Part shown: positions 27,029 to 34,907 of the stretch, one piece after another
Position numbering within the stretch: the first letter of the stretch is position 1
How the letters are laid out: each line of letters begins with the position of its first letter
Assembly (NCBI RefSeq): GCF_000526515.1
Contig: NZ_JAGF01000001.1
Coordinates: 310,001 to 374,000, forward strand
Length of the DNA: 64,000 nucleotides
Direction: 5' to 3'
Origin: Cellulomonas sp. KRMCY2
GTDB lineage: Bacteria; Actinomycetota; Actinomycetes; Actinomycetales; Cellulomonadaceae
Notes under the pieces: generated by a model
Seen by the model: the letters and a program-made list of their open reading frames with translations, nothing else
What the model was told of the DNA's origin: nothing
Database searches by the model: none
Made by a program: the position numbers and the translations under genes

Positions 27029-28645
27029 ATGAGCACCGAGAACGCACCAGCAACCCCGGGTCGGTGGTGGGCGATGGCCACCCTGTCGATGGGTGTGGCC
27101 CTCGTCGTGATGGACGCGACGGTCGTCAACGTCGCACTCCCGGTCGTCATCGAGGACCTCGGCCTCGACGCCTCCGGCGCACAGTGGATGAACGCCGTCT
27201 ACTCCCTCGTCTTCGCCTCCCTGATGCTCACCTCGGGACGCCTCGGCGACGTCTACGGCCGCCGCCGCGCCTACTCGGTCGGCCTGACGGCCTTCATGGT
27301 CGCCAGCATCCTGGCCGGCGCGGCGTGGAGCCCGGCAGTCCTGATCGGCGCCCGCTTCCTGCAGGGCATGGGCGCGGCGCTCGTCCTGCCCAGCACCCTG
27401 TCGACCCTCAATGCGATGTTCACCGGCAAGGAGCGGAGCATCGCGTTCGCCATCTGGGGGTCGACGATCGGCGGAATGGCGGCGGTCGGTCCGCTGGTCG
27501 GCGGTTGGCTCGCGACGGACGTCAGCTGGCGCTGGGCCTTCTGGCTGAACATCCCGTGCGGCCTGCTCACCCTTGTCGGCATCCGCAAGCACCTGGTCGA
27601 GACCCGCGACCCCGACCTGCCCAAGGGCACCGACATGCTCGGCGTGCCACTCAGCGCGCTCGGCATCGGCGGCATCGTCTTCGCGTTGATCGAGGGGCAG
27701 GCCTACGGCTGGTGGCTGCAGGACTCCGGTGACCTGTCCCCCGTGCCGGTGTCCCTCGTGCTCGGCGTGATCCTGCTCGCGACCTTCGTGGTCGTCGAAC
27801 GACGGCGGGCCGCGGCCGGGAAGGTCGTCCTGATCGACCTCGGCCTGCTGCGCATCAAGAGCTTCAGGTTCGGGGTGGTCGCAGCCCTGGTGGTCGCGAT
27901 GGGCGAGTTCGGCCTGCTGTTCACCCTGCCGCTGCTGCTGCAGGGCGCCCTCGGCTACACCGCGCTGGGCACCGGGGTCATCGTGCTGGCGCTCGCCCTC
28001 GGCACGTTTCTGATCTCCGCCGCGACACCGCAGCTCGCGGCGAAGCTCGGTCAGCGCGGGGTCGTCCGCCTGGGGCTGAGCCTCGAGGCGCTGGCTGTCG
28101 GCGGGCTGGCAGTCACCCTGAGCAGCAGCATCTCGAGCTGGGCGATCGCCGCGTGGCTGTTCGTCTACGGTCTCGGCGTCGGTCTCGCGACCGCCCAGCT
28201 GACCAGCGTGATCCTGGTCGGGGTGCCGGTCGCCGAGAGCGGCCAGGCGTCGGGGTTCCAGACGACCGTGCGTCAGCTGGGCTCGGCCCTGGGGGTCGCC
28301 GTCCTCGGCACCGTGCTGATCACGGTCCTGACCACCTCGACGGGCGACCGCCTGGACGAGGCTGGCACCGCCGCTGCCCAGCGTGACCAGGCCGTGACGA
28401 TCGTGCACCAGTCCGCGGGCGCCGGGATCCCGCTCCTGCTGGCCGATCCCGCCACCGAGGCTGCGGGTCAGGCGGCGGCCGACGCCATGATCCACGCGAG
28501 CAAGTGGGCCACCGGCCTGGCCGCCGGCGTCCTGGTCCTGGGTCTCGCCGCCACCCTCGCACTGCCAGCCCTGCCCGCCGACAGCGAGGGGCGATCAACC
28601 GGCAGCCGGATGGAGCGGGCCGGCGGCAGGCGCCCGACACCCTGA
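27029..28645 (+). CDS. MFS drug exporter, DHA2 (14-helix) family
   Basis: A 538-residue transporter. ATG 27029 follows GCGAGGACACC. Motifs: MDATVVNVALPVV in helix 1 (motif D1), LTSGRLGDVYGRRRAYS (motif A), FLQGMGAALVLPSTLS, and GGMAAVGPLVGGWLA (motif C of drug/H+ antiporters). About 14 helices are seen, matching the EmrB/QacA branch. The substrate is unknown. A 19-base repeat spans its stop codon. Confidence 0.9.
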   Translation: MSTENAPATPGRWWAMATLSMGVALVVMDATVVNVALPVVIEDLGLDASGAQWMNAVYSLVFASLMLTSGRLGDVYGRRRAYSVGLTAFMVASILAGAAWSPAVLIGARFLQGMGAALVLPSTLSTLNAMFTGKERSIAFAIWGSTIGGMAAVGPLVGGWLATDVSWRWAFWLNIPCGLLTLVGIRKHLVETRDPDLPKGTDMLGVPLSALGIGGIVFALIEGQAYGWWLQDSGDLSPVPVSLVLGVILLATFVVVERRRAAAGKVVLIDLGLLRIKSFRFGVVAALVVAMGEFGLLFTLPLLLQGALGYTALGTGVIVLALALGTFLISAATPQLAAKLGQRGVVRLGLSLEALAVGGLAVTLSSSISSWAIAAWLFVYGLGVGLATAQLTSVILVGVPVAESGQASGFQTTVRQLGSALGVAVLGTVLITVLTTSTGDRLDEAGTAAAQRDQAVTIVHQSAGAGIPLLLADPATEAAGQAAADAMIHASKWATGLAAGVLVLGLAATLALPALPADSEGRSTGSRMERAGGRRPTP

Positions 28646-28676
28646 CGTGCGTCCGACGGCGCCCGACACCCTCACG
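28629..28676 (+). repeat. 19-base direct repeat across the MFS gene stop codon
   Basis: Copies at 28629-28647 and 28658-28676 differ at one base and are offset by 29. The first contains the MFS stop TGA (28643-28645). Confidence 0.8.
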
Positions 28677-28698
28677 GACGCCGGGCACCCCCGTCGGG

Positions 28699-29109
28699 TC
28701 AGCGCGTGCTGGTGCCCTTGATGTCCACGACGAACACCAGGGTGTCGGCGCCGCCGATGCCGGCCTGCGGCATGCCCCGGTCGCCGTAGCCGAGGTGCGG
28801 GGGGATCGAGAGCAGCACGCGGGAGCCGACCTGCTGGCCGACCAGACCCTCGTCCCAGCCACCGATCACGGCACCGACGCCGATCGGGAACGAGATCGAC
28901 GAACCGCGGTCGTAGGAGTTGTCGAACATCCGACCGCCCCACACCTGTCCGTAGTAGTTGACCTCGATGTCGTCACCGGACACGACGAGCTCGCCCTCAC
29001 CGCGGGACAGCACCTGGACGCCGAGACCCGTCGGGGCGGGCGTGTCGGGGAAGGTCAGCACCGGCTTGTCGCCGAAGACGCCGGACGCGGTGGGCAGGTT
29101 CTCGGGCAT
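28699..29109 (-). CDS. FKBP-type peptidyl-prolyl cis-trans isomerase
   Basis: A 136-residue cytosolic FKBP. ATG 29109 follows GAGAGGCG by seven bases. Core residues: VNYYGQVWGGRMFDNSYDRG, the FPIGVGAVIGGWDEGLVGQ loop, LLSIPPHLGYGDRG and DTLVFVVDIKG. There is no signal peptide. It assists proline isomerisation during folding. Three GTGCGCAC-containing repeats lie just upstream. Confidence 0.93.
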   Translation of the reverse strand: MPENLPTASGVFGDKPVLTFPDTPAPTGLGVQVLSRGEGELVVSGDDIEVNYYGQVWGGRMFDNSYDRGSSISFPIGVGAVIGGWDEGLVGQQVGSRVLLSIPPHLGYGDRGMPQAGIGGADTLVFVVDIKGTSTR

Positions 29110-29135
29110 GGATCGCCTCTCATCGGGTTCAGGCC

Positions 29136-29180
29136 GTGGTGCGCACGGCAGTGGTGCGCACGGCAGTGGTGCGCACGGTC
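29136..29180. repeat. Three 15-base tandem repeats upstream of the FKBP gene
   Basis: Units at 29136-29150, 29151-29165 and 29166-29180, each with the perfect palindrome GTGCGCAC. They lie 27-71 bases upstream of the FKBP start, where a promoter should be. Confidence 0.8.
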
Positions 29181-29322
29181 GTGGCACCGCGGACCATCGT
29201 GCCCGATCCGGCCCGGTGCCGCCGCATGAGCCGGTACGCCGACTGCGAACACCGGCGGCGTACCGTCAGCGGGTGCCGAGGTGTACTCGGCCGTCAGGTC
29301 GGTGACAGGCGGCCCAGGACGC

Positions 29323-30314
29323 CTAGAACCGGTCGGCGAGCCACCGGATCTGCCGGCCCAGCTGGTGGCCCTGACCGCCCTCGTGCTCGTTGAACGGGTA
29401 CTCGACGATCTCGGTCACCGGTACGCGATCCGTCGCCGCGGCGCGACTGCCGTAGCTGTTGTACGCCGCGTACACCGTCGACGGCGGGCAGATCGGGTCC
29501 ATCAGACCGACCGAGAAGAGGGCGTCGGCGTTCGCCCGTCGGGCGAAGCTCACCCCGTCGAGGTAGGACAACGTGCGGAAGACGGTCTGGACCTGGTCAC
29601 GGTGCACGGACAGGTATCGCACGATCTCCCCGTACGGGTCGCTCGCGGTGATCTCCGTGGCCCGGCGGAAGTGGCACAGGAACGGGACGTCCGGCATCAC
29701 CGCGACCAGGTCCGGTACGAGACCCGCGACGGCGAGCGTGATGCCGCCGCCCTGGCTCGCCCCGCAGATCGCGACCCGGCTCGGGTCGACCCCCGGCAGG
29801 GCGCGGGCAGCTTCCACGGCCCGCACCGCGTCGGTGAACAGCCGCCGGAAGTAGTGGCCCTCGGGATCGAGGATGCCGCGGGTCATCACCCCGGGCACCT
29901 GCGGGCCGCCACCGGCCTGGTCGGGCGTGACGCCACCCGAGCCCCAGGTGCTGCCCTGGCCACGGGTGTCCATGAACAGGTGCGCATAGCCGGCCACCGC
30001 CCAGCCCAGCCGCTCGTGCGCGAGCCCCGGCCACCGCCGTAGCCCTGGTACTCCACGACGACCGGCAGGTCGCGGTCGTCACCGGCCGGCCGCGTGAGCC
30101 ACGCCTTGACCGGCTGACCGCCGAAGCCGGCGAAGGTGACGTCCTGCACCTCGACCAGGCGCAGCCCCGAGTCCACCGTGACGGCCTGGACGTCGAGCGG
30201 GTAGGTCCGCGCCTCGGCCAGCGTCCGGTCCCAGAACGCGTCGAAGTCCGCGGGCTCGGGCAGGTCGGGCCGGTAGGTCCGCAGCTCCTCGACGGGCAGG
30301 TCGAACAGGGGCAC
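29323..30314 (-). pseudogene. Acetylxylan esterase / cephalosporin-C deacetylase family, frameshifted
   Basis: Two frames together make one AXE1-family esterase of about 330 residues. The first part, from GTG 30314 (AGGAGA upstream), reads PLFDLPVEELRTYRPDLPEP and continues to VVVEYQGYGGGRG. The second begins AGYAHLFMDTRGQGSTWG and carries the catalytic Ser in ICGASQGGG, the Asp in GLMDPICPPS and the His in NEHEGGQGHQ. The switch is at about 30025-30028, a CCCC run on the plus strand. Adding one base there restores RGLAHERLGW between the halves. It is either a recent pseudogene or a sequencing error. An intact enzyme would remove acetyl groups from xylan or related sugars. Confidence 0.85.
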
Positions 30315-30394
30315 GGCAGCTCTCCTCGGTCGGTTCGTCCCGTCACTGCATCTCATCACGTCACGGCTGGACGTCGCGGCGTCGTGCGGAGCGG

Positions 30395-31801
30395 TCAGCG
30401 GGCGAGGTAGCCCAGCAGGTCCTGCCGGGTGAGCACACCGATCGGGTCGCCGTCCTGCACGACCATGACCGCGTCGGCGGACTGCAGTGCGACGCGGGCC
30501 GCCTCGACGCTCTCGCCCACCCCGAGCAGTGGCAGCCTCGGGCCCATGTGCTTGTCCACCCGGTCGGCGAGCTGGGCGCGGCCGCTGAAGACGGCGTCCA
30601 GGAGCTCGCGCTCGCCGACCGAGCCGGTCACCTCGCCGGACTTCACGGGGGGCTCGGCGTTCACGACGGGCATCTGCGAGACGCCGAAGTCGTGCAGGAT
30701 CTCGATCGCGTCGCGCACGGTGTCGGTCGGGTGCACGTGGACCAGGTCGGGCATCGTGCCGGACTTGGCACGCAGCACGTCGCCGACCACGGCGCCGCTC
30801 TCGGCGTGCAGGAACCCGTAGGACCGCATCCAGCGGTCGGAGAAGATCTTCGAGAGGTACCCACGACCGCCGTCGGGCAGGAGCACCACGATCACGGCTC
30901 GTGCCGCGGACCCGGGATCCTCGTCCTGCAGGCGCCGCGCCAGCCGCAGGGCTGCGACGACCGCCATGCCGCACGAGCCGCCGACCAGCAGACCCTCCTC
31001 ACGGGCGAGCCGTCGGGTCATCTCGAAGGAGTCCGCATCCGTGATCGCGATGATCTCGTCCGGCACCGTCGGGTCGAACGCGCCGGGCCAGAAGTCCTCG
31101 CCGACGCCCTCCACGAGGTACGGGCGCCCGTCGCCGCCGGAGTAGATCGACCCGGCCGGGTCGGCGCCGACCACCCGCACGCGTCCCCCGGCGTCGGGCG
31201 AACGGTCGGCGCTGGCGTCCTTGAGGAAGCGGCCGGTGCCGGTGATCGTCCCGCCGGTGCCGACGCCTGCCACGAAGTGCGTGACCCGGCCGTCGGTGTC
31301 GGCCCAGATCTCCGGGCCGGTCGTCTCGTAGTGGCTCGCCGGTCCGTTGGGGTTCTCGTACTGGTTCGGCTTCCAGGCGCCCTCGATCTCGGCGACCAGG
31401 CGGTCGGAGACCGAGTAGTACGACTCGGGGTGCTCCGGCGCGACGGCGGTCGGGGTGACCACGACCCGCGCACCGTAGGCGGTCAGCACGTCGCGCTTGT
31501 CCTGGGAGACCTTGTCGGGGCACACGAAGATGCACGAGTAGCCCTTGCGCTGGCCGACCAGCGCGAGGCCGACACCGGTGTTCCCACTGGTCGGCTCGAC
31601 GATCGTGCCACCGGCCCTGAGCTCACCCGACGCCTCGGCCGCCTCGATCATCTTGAGCGCGATGCGGTCCTTGACCGAGCCGCCCGGGCTCAGGTACTCG
31701 ACCTTCGCCAGGATCGTCGCGGACAGCCCGGCGGTGACCGCGTTGAGTCGGACCAGCGGGGTGTTGCCGACGAGCTCGGAGATGTGTTCGGCGTACTTCA
31801 C
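30395..31801 (-). CDS. Cystathionine beta-synthase
   Basis: Joins homocysteine and serine to cystathionine (reverse transsulfuration). GTG 31801 gives 468 residues. The PLP domain has LVGNTPLVRLN, the PLP lysine in YLSPGGSVKDRIALK (near residue 43), PTSGNTGVGLA and GVGTGGTITGTGRF. A C-terminal pair of CBS domains (about 340-468, ending GDPIGVLTRQDLLGYLA) follows, as in the actinobacterial enzyme. Without the haem domain of the animal protein. The start overlaps the upstream gene stop. Confidence 0.93.
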   Translation of the reverse strand: MKYAEHISELVGNTPLVRLNAVTAGLSATILAKVEYLSPGGSVKDRIALKMIEAAEASGELRAGGTIVEPTSGNTGVGLALVGQRKGYSCIFVCPDKVSQDKRDVLTAYGARVVVTPTAVAPEHPESYYSVSDRLVAEIEGAWKPNQYENPNGPASHYETTGPEIWADTDGRVTHFVAGVGTGGTITGTGRFLKDASADRSPDAGGRVRVVGADPAGSIYSGGDGRPYLVEGVGEDFWPGAFDPTVPDEIIAITDADSFEMTRRLAREEGLLVGGSCGMAVVAALRLARRLQDEDPGSAARAVIVVLLPDGGRGYLSKIFSDRWMRSYGFLHAESGAVVGDVLRAKSGTMPDLVHVHPTDTVRDAIEILHDFGVSQMPVVNAEPPVKSGEVTGSVGERELLDAVFSGRAQLADRVDKHMGPRLPLLGVGESVEAARVALQSADAVMVVQDGDPIGVLTRQDLLGYLAR

Positions 31802-32349
31802 GACAGGTCCCCCGAGAGGACGAACACGCCGATCGCGGTGACGACCAGCACGACGCCGGCCGCCATCGCCACGAGGCGCGGCTTGGTCGAGGCCCACGGG
31901 CCGAAGTACCGACCGGCGAGCCCGCCGAGACCGGTCGTCGAAGCCATGTACAGCGCCCCGAAGACGGCGGTGGTGGTGGGTGGCTGCGTCCCGGCATCCT
32001 GGGCCGCCGCGTCGATCAGCACCGTGAAGATCGGCAGGCCCCACAGGCCGCCCGCGAGGAACCCCAGGACGAAGAACGTCAAGGATGCCTTGCGCTGGTC
32101 CATCCGCCGCGAGATGCGGCCGGCGAGCCAGCCCACAGCGGCACCGGCGGTGAGCAGGAAGGCCACCGTGATCGGGGCGGCGACGAGCAGCAGCTCGGGG
32201 ATCCGCAGGATCAGCGCCATGAACATCTCGGCGACGAGCATCACCGCTGCGGCGATCGCGAGGCCCGAGAGGAACACCCGGAAGCCGGACGCCTGGACGT
32301 CCGCGAGGTCGGGGAGCTCGCGGTCGTCGTCGGCCAGCTTGCTGCTCAC
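31798..32349 (-). CDS. Integral membrane protein of unknown function
   Basis: From GTG 32349 (GGGGGG upstream), 183 residues with about five hydrophobic helices (residues 25-45, 52-75, 88-110, 122-145 and 158-180). I do not recognise a family. It lies between the Bax1-like gene and cystathionine beta-synthase, with a four-base overlap to the latter, so all three may be cotranscribed. Confidence 0.7.
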   Translation of the reverse strand: MSSKLADDDRELPDLADVQASGFRVFLSGLAIAAAVMLVAEMFMALILRIPELLLVAAPITVAFLLTAGAAVGWLAGRISRRMDQRKASLTFFVLGFLAGGLWGLPIFTVLIDAAAQDAGTQPPTTTAVFGALYMASTTGLGGLAGRYFGPWASTKPRLVAMAAGVVLVVTAIGVFVLSGDLS

Positions 32350-32369
32350 CGGGCCCCCCGCTGCGCCGT

Positions 32370-33200
32370 TCAGCTGTCGCCGCGCAGGATCGCCAGGAGC
32401 CGCAGGAACTCCAGGTACATCCAGACCAGCGTCACGACCAGGCCGAAGGCCGCCGACCAGGCGAACTTGGCGGGCGCACCCTGCTCCACGCCACGCTTGA
32501 TCGAGTCGAAGTCCATGATCAGCATGAAGGCAGCGAGGCCGACCGCGACCAGACCGATGACGATGCCGAGCGGGCCGCTGCGCATCCCCCAGCCGTCCAG
32601 CACGCCGAACCAGGTCAGGCCGAGGTTGAGCAGCGAGAAGAGCAGGTAGCCGCCCATCGCGACCATCATCCAGCGGGTCAGCTTGGGCGTCACCCGGACC
32701 TTGCCGGATCGGAAGAGCACGAGGCAGGCGGCGAAGGTCGCGACGGTCGCCAGGACCGCCTGCACCACGATGCCCGGCCACTGCGCGTCGTAGAACGCGC
32801 TGATGCCACCGAGGAAGACGCCCTCGGCAGCGGCGTACGCCATGATCAGGAACGGGCTCGGGTTCCTCTTGAACGAGTTGACCAGGCCGAGCACCAGCCC
32901 GACGATCATGCCGACGAAGAACAGCTGCGGTGCGAGCGCCCAGGTCAGGGCGCCGGTCGTCACCAGGATGGCGAACAGGCCGGCGGTCTTGACGATGACG
33001 TCGTCGTACGTCAGGCGGCCGGTCTCGCGGGTGGTCGCGGCGGGCGCGCCGTACATCTGCTCGAGGCTGCCGGTCGCGATGCCGGACATCGCGGCGGAGC
33101 CGGCCTGGGGCATGCCGTACGGGCTCGGCTGGATCGTCGTCGTGCGGCCACGCTTGGGCTCGCCGAAGACAGGGCTGCTGCTGAAGACGGGGTTGCTCAC
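32370..33200 (-). CDS. Bax inhibitor-1 / YccA family membrane protein
   Basis: GTG 33200 follows AGGAGG. The 276-residue product has a polar N-terminal tail of about 65 residues and seven helices. Family features: LTYDDVIVKTAGLFA before the first helix, PFLIMAYAAAEGVFLGG and LIMDFDSIKRGVEQGAP near the C-terminus with the conserved Asp. The family forms pH-dependent Ca2+ leak channels in some bacteria; its role here is not known. Confidence 0.88.
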   Translation of the reverse strand: MSNPVFSSSPVFGEPKRGRTTTIQPSPYGMPQAGSAAMSGIATGSLEQMYGAPAATTRETGRLTYDDVIVKTAGLFAILVTTGALTWALAPQLFFVGMIVGLVLGLVNSFKRNPSPFLIMAYAAAEGVFLGGISAFYDAQWPGIVVQAVLATVATFAACLVLFRSGKVRVTPKLTRWMMVAMGGYLLFSLLNLGLTWFGVLDGWGMRSGPLGIVIGLVAVGLAAFMLIMDFDSIKRGVEQGAPAKFAWSAAFGLVVTLVWMYLEFLRLLAILRGDS

Positions 33201-33334
33201 AATGCCTCCTGGTCGCGGCGGCCGGTCCCTCGGTGGTCGAGGGATGGGCGCGGATGTCGCTGGCCGGTTGTCATCCTATGCAACGCACCACCCCGACCGG
33301 ACGTTCCACCTCGGGCACATCGTCGGCGGAGCGA

Positions 33335-33366
33335 GTGGCCGGCGGAGCACGTGGCCGGCGGAGCAC
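33335..33366. repeat. Two 16-base tandem repeats next to the tRNA gene
   Basis: Identical units at 33335-33350 and 33351-33366, followed by a half unit at 33367-33374 that directly abuts the tRNA 3' end. Confidence 0.7.
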
Positions 33367-33374
33367 GTGGCCGG

Positions 33375-33448
33375 TGCCCCCGGCGGGACTCGAACCCGCA
33401 CTGGACCGGGTTTAAGCCGGTTGCCTCTGCCAGTTGGGCTACGAGGGC
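33375..33448 (-). tRNA. tRNA with UAA anticodon (Leu by anticodon), class I shape
   Basis: A 74-base gene. The acceptor stem GCCCTCG/CGGGGGC pairs fully (one G-T). The D arm is irregular, with three pairs (GCC/GGC). The anticodon stem ACCGG/CCGGT closes the loop CTTAAAC, giving anticodon TAA. The variable loop is only five bases (CCAGT), and the T arm GCGGG-TTCGAGT-CCCGC is canonical. The discriminator is A and CCA is not encoded (CCG follows). The anticodon reads the leucine codon UUA, but bacterial tRNA-Leu normally has a long variable arm. It starts four bases after the ndh stop on the same strand. Confidence 0.8.
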
Positions 33449-33452
33449 CTGC

Positions 33453-34871
33453 TCATCCTGCCAGGGGCTCGTCAGGGCCGGTACGGGCCGCGGCACCGGC
33501 CGTCGGCGGCCGGGGAGCGGACGCGTCGCGGAAGTCGGCCCGGGGATCGTGCAGCCGCCCGAGCGCGACCAGCTCGCGATGGAAGAAGAGGGCCAAGGTC
33601 CAGTCCAGCACGATGCGCACCTTGCGGTTGAAGGTCGGCATCTGGGCCATGTGGTACGTGCGGTGCATGAACCAGGCCGGCCAGCCGCGCAGCTTGATGC
33701 CGTAGACCTGGGCGACCCCCTTGCCGAGTCCGAGGGAGGCAACTGTCCCGACGTGCTTGTGCCGGTACTCGGTGGGCTCGGCGCTCCGCAGTGCCCTGGC
33801 GAGGTTGTCCCCGAGGTGCCGGGCCTGCCGGACGGCGTGCTGGGCGCTGGGCGAGCAGAAGGCGCCGGGGTTGGCCAGGTCGGGCACTGCGGCGCAGTCC
33901 CCCGCCGTCCACGCGCCGTCCACGACGGTGCCGTCCGCCTGCGCGACCTGCAGGGTCGGCAGCGCCAGCACCCGGCCCAGCTCGTCGAGCGGGAGGTCGG
34001 AGCTGCCGAGGACCGGGTTGGCGCGAACGCCCGCCGTCCACACGATGGTCGCGGAGTCGTACTCCAGGCCGGTCGAGGTGACCACGTGCCCGTCCACGCA
34101 CGAGCTGAGGAACGTCGACAGGTGCACCTCGATCCGGCGCTTGCGGAGCTGGTCCAGGGCGTAGCCGCCCATCTGGGCACCGAGCTCCGGCAGGATCCGG
34201 GTCGATCCCTCGATCATCACGAACCGCAGGTCCTCGGGGCTGAGCCCGTCGTAGTACCGCACGGCGGCGCGGGCCATGTCCTCGACCTCGGCGATCGCCT
34301 CGATGCCGGCGAAGCCCGCCCCGACGAAGGTGAACGTGAGCATCGAGCGGCGCAGCTCCGGGTCCCAGGTGGACGCGGCGACGTCCAGCCGGTTGAGCAC
34401 GTGGTTGCGCAGGGCGATCGCCTCCTCGACCTGCTTGAACCCGATGGCCCGCTCGGCCAGCCCGGGGATCGGCAGCGTCCGGGCGACCGAGCCGAGCGCG
34501 ACGACGAGGTGGTCGTAGGTGATCTCGTACTCGGCTCCCTCGACCGGCGCGATCCGCACGGTCCGGTCGGCGTGCCGGATCTGCGTGACGCGTCCGGTGA
34601 GGACGTCGACACCCTTGAGCTCGCGCCGGTGGGAGACCACGACGTGCCGTGGCTCGAGCGAGCCGGCCGCGGCCTCCGGCAGGAACGGCTGGTAGGTCAT
34701 GTAGGACCGCGGGTCGACGACGGCGATCGCCACCTCCCGCCTGCCGAGCCGTCGGCGCAGGCGCAGCGCCGTGTAGAAGCCGACGTACCCACCGCCGAGG
34801 ATGACGATGCGCGGGACCTTGCGCGGACGCGCGGCCCGGACCTGGCCCGCGGGAGCCTGCATCTCACTCAT
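33453..34871 (-). CDS. ndh: Type II NADH dehydrogenase (NDH-2)
   Basis: A peripheral flavoprotein that passes electrons from NADH to quinone without pumping protons. FAD-binding ILGGGYVGFYTALRL is at the N-terminus, the NAD-binding VGAGFAGIEAIAEVEDMA near residue 185 and AWTAGDCAAVPD near 325. C-terminal amphipathic and hydrophobic helices (YHMAQMPTFNRKVRIVLDW) would attach it to the membrane. GTG 34880, ATG 34871 and ATG 34862 are all possible starts; ATG 34871 fits the promoter proposed here. A perfect CRP-type site is just upstream, and a tRNA follows directly. Confidence 0.93.
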   Translation of the reverse strand: MSEMQAPAGQVRAARPRKVPRIVILGGGYVGFYTALRLRRRLGRREVAIAVVDPRSYMTYQPFLPEAAAGSLEPRHVVVSHRRELKGVDVLTGRVTQIRHADRTVRIAPVEGAEYEITYDHLVVALGSVARTLPIPGLAERAIGFKQVEEAIALRNHVLNRLDVAASTWDPELRRSMLTFTFVGAGFAGIEAIAEVEDMARAAVRYYDGLSPEDLRFVMIEGSTRILPELGAQMGGYALDQLRKRRIEVHLSTFLSSCVDGHVVTSTGLEYDSATIVWTAGVRANPVLGSSDLPLDELGRVLALPTLQVAQADGTVVDGAWTAGDCAAVPDLANPGAFCSPSAQHAVRQARHLGDNLARALRSAEPTEYRHKHVGTVASLGLGKGVAQVYGIKLRGWPAWFMHRTYHMAQMPTFNRKVRIVLDWTLALFFHRELVALGRLHDPRADFRDASAPRPPTAGAAARTGPDEPLAG

Positions 34872-34879
34872 GTTTGCCA

Positions 34880-34907
34880 CGGTAAGCGCCTGTGAAAACC
34901 CTCACAA
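34880..34907 (-). promoter_or_regulatory. Candidate ndh promoter
   Basis: Minus strand TTGTGA (34902-34907) and TTACCG (34880-34885) with a 16-base spacer. It would start transcription near 34873, making a leaderless mRNA from ATG 34871. The -35 overlaps the CRP-like palindrome and the end of the udg coding region. Confidence 0.4.
34891..34906. promoter_or_regulatory. CRP/GlxR-type binding site upstream of ndh
   Basis: TGTGA-AAACCC-TCACA, a perfect match to the TGTGA-N6-TCACA consensus of CRP-family regulators. It is centred about 27 bases upstream of ATG 34871 and overlaps the stop codon of udg (34902-34904). GlxR and mycobacterial CRP use this consensus. Confidence 0.65.
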
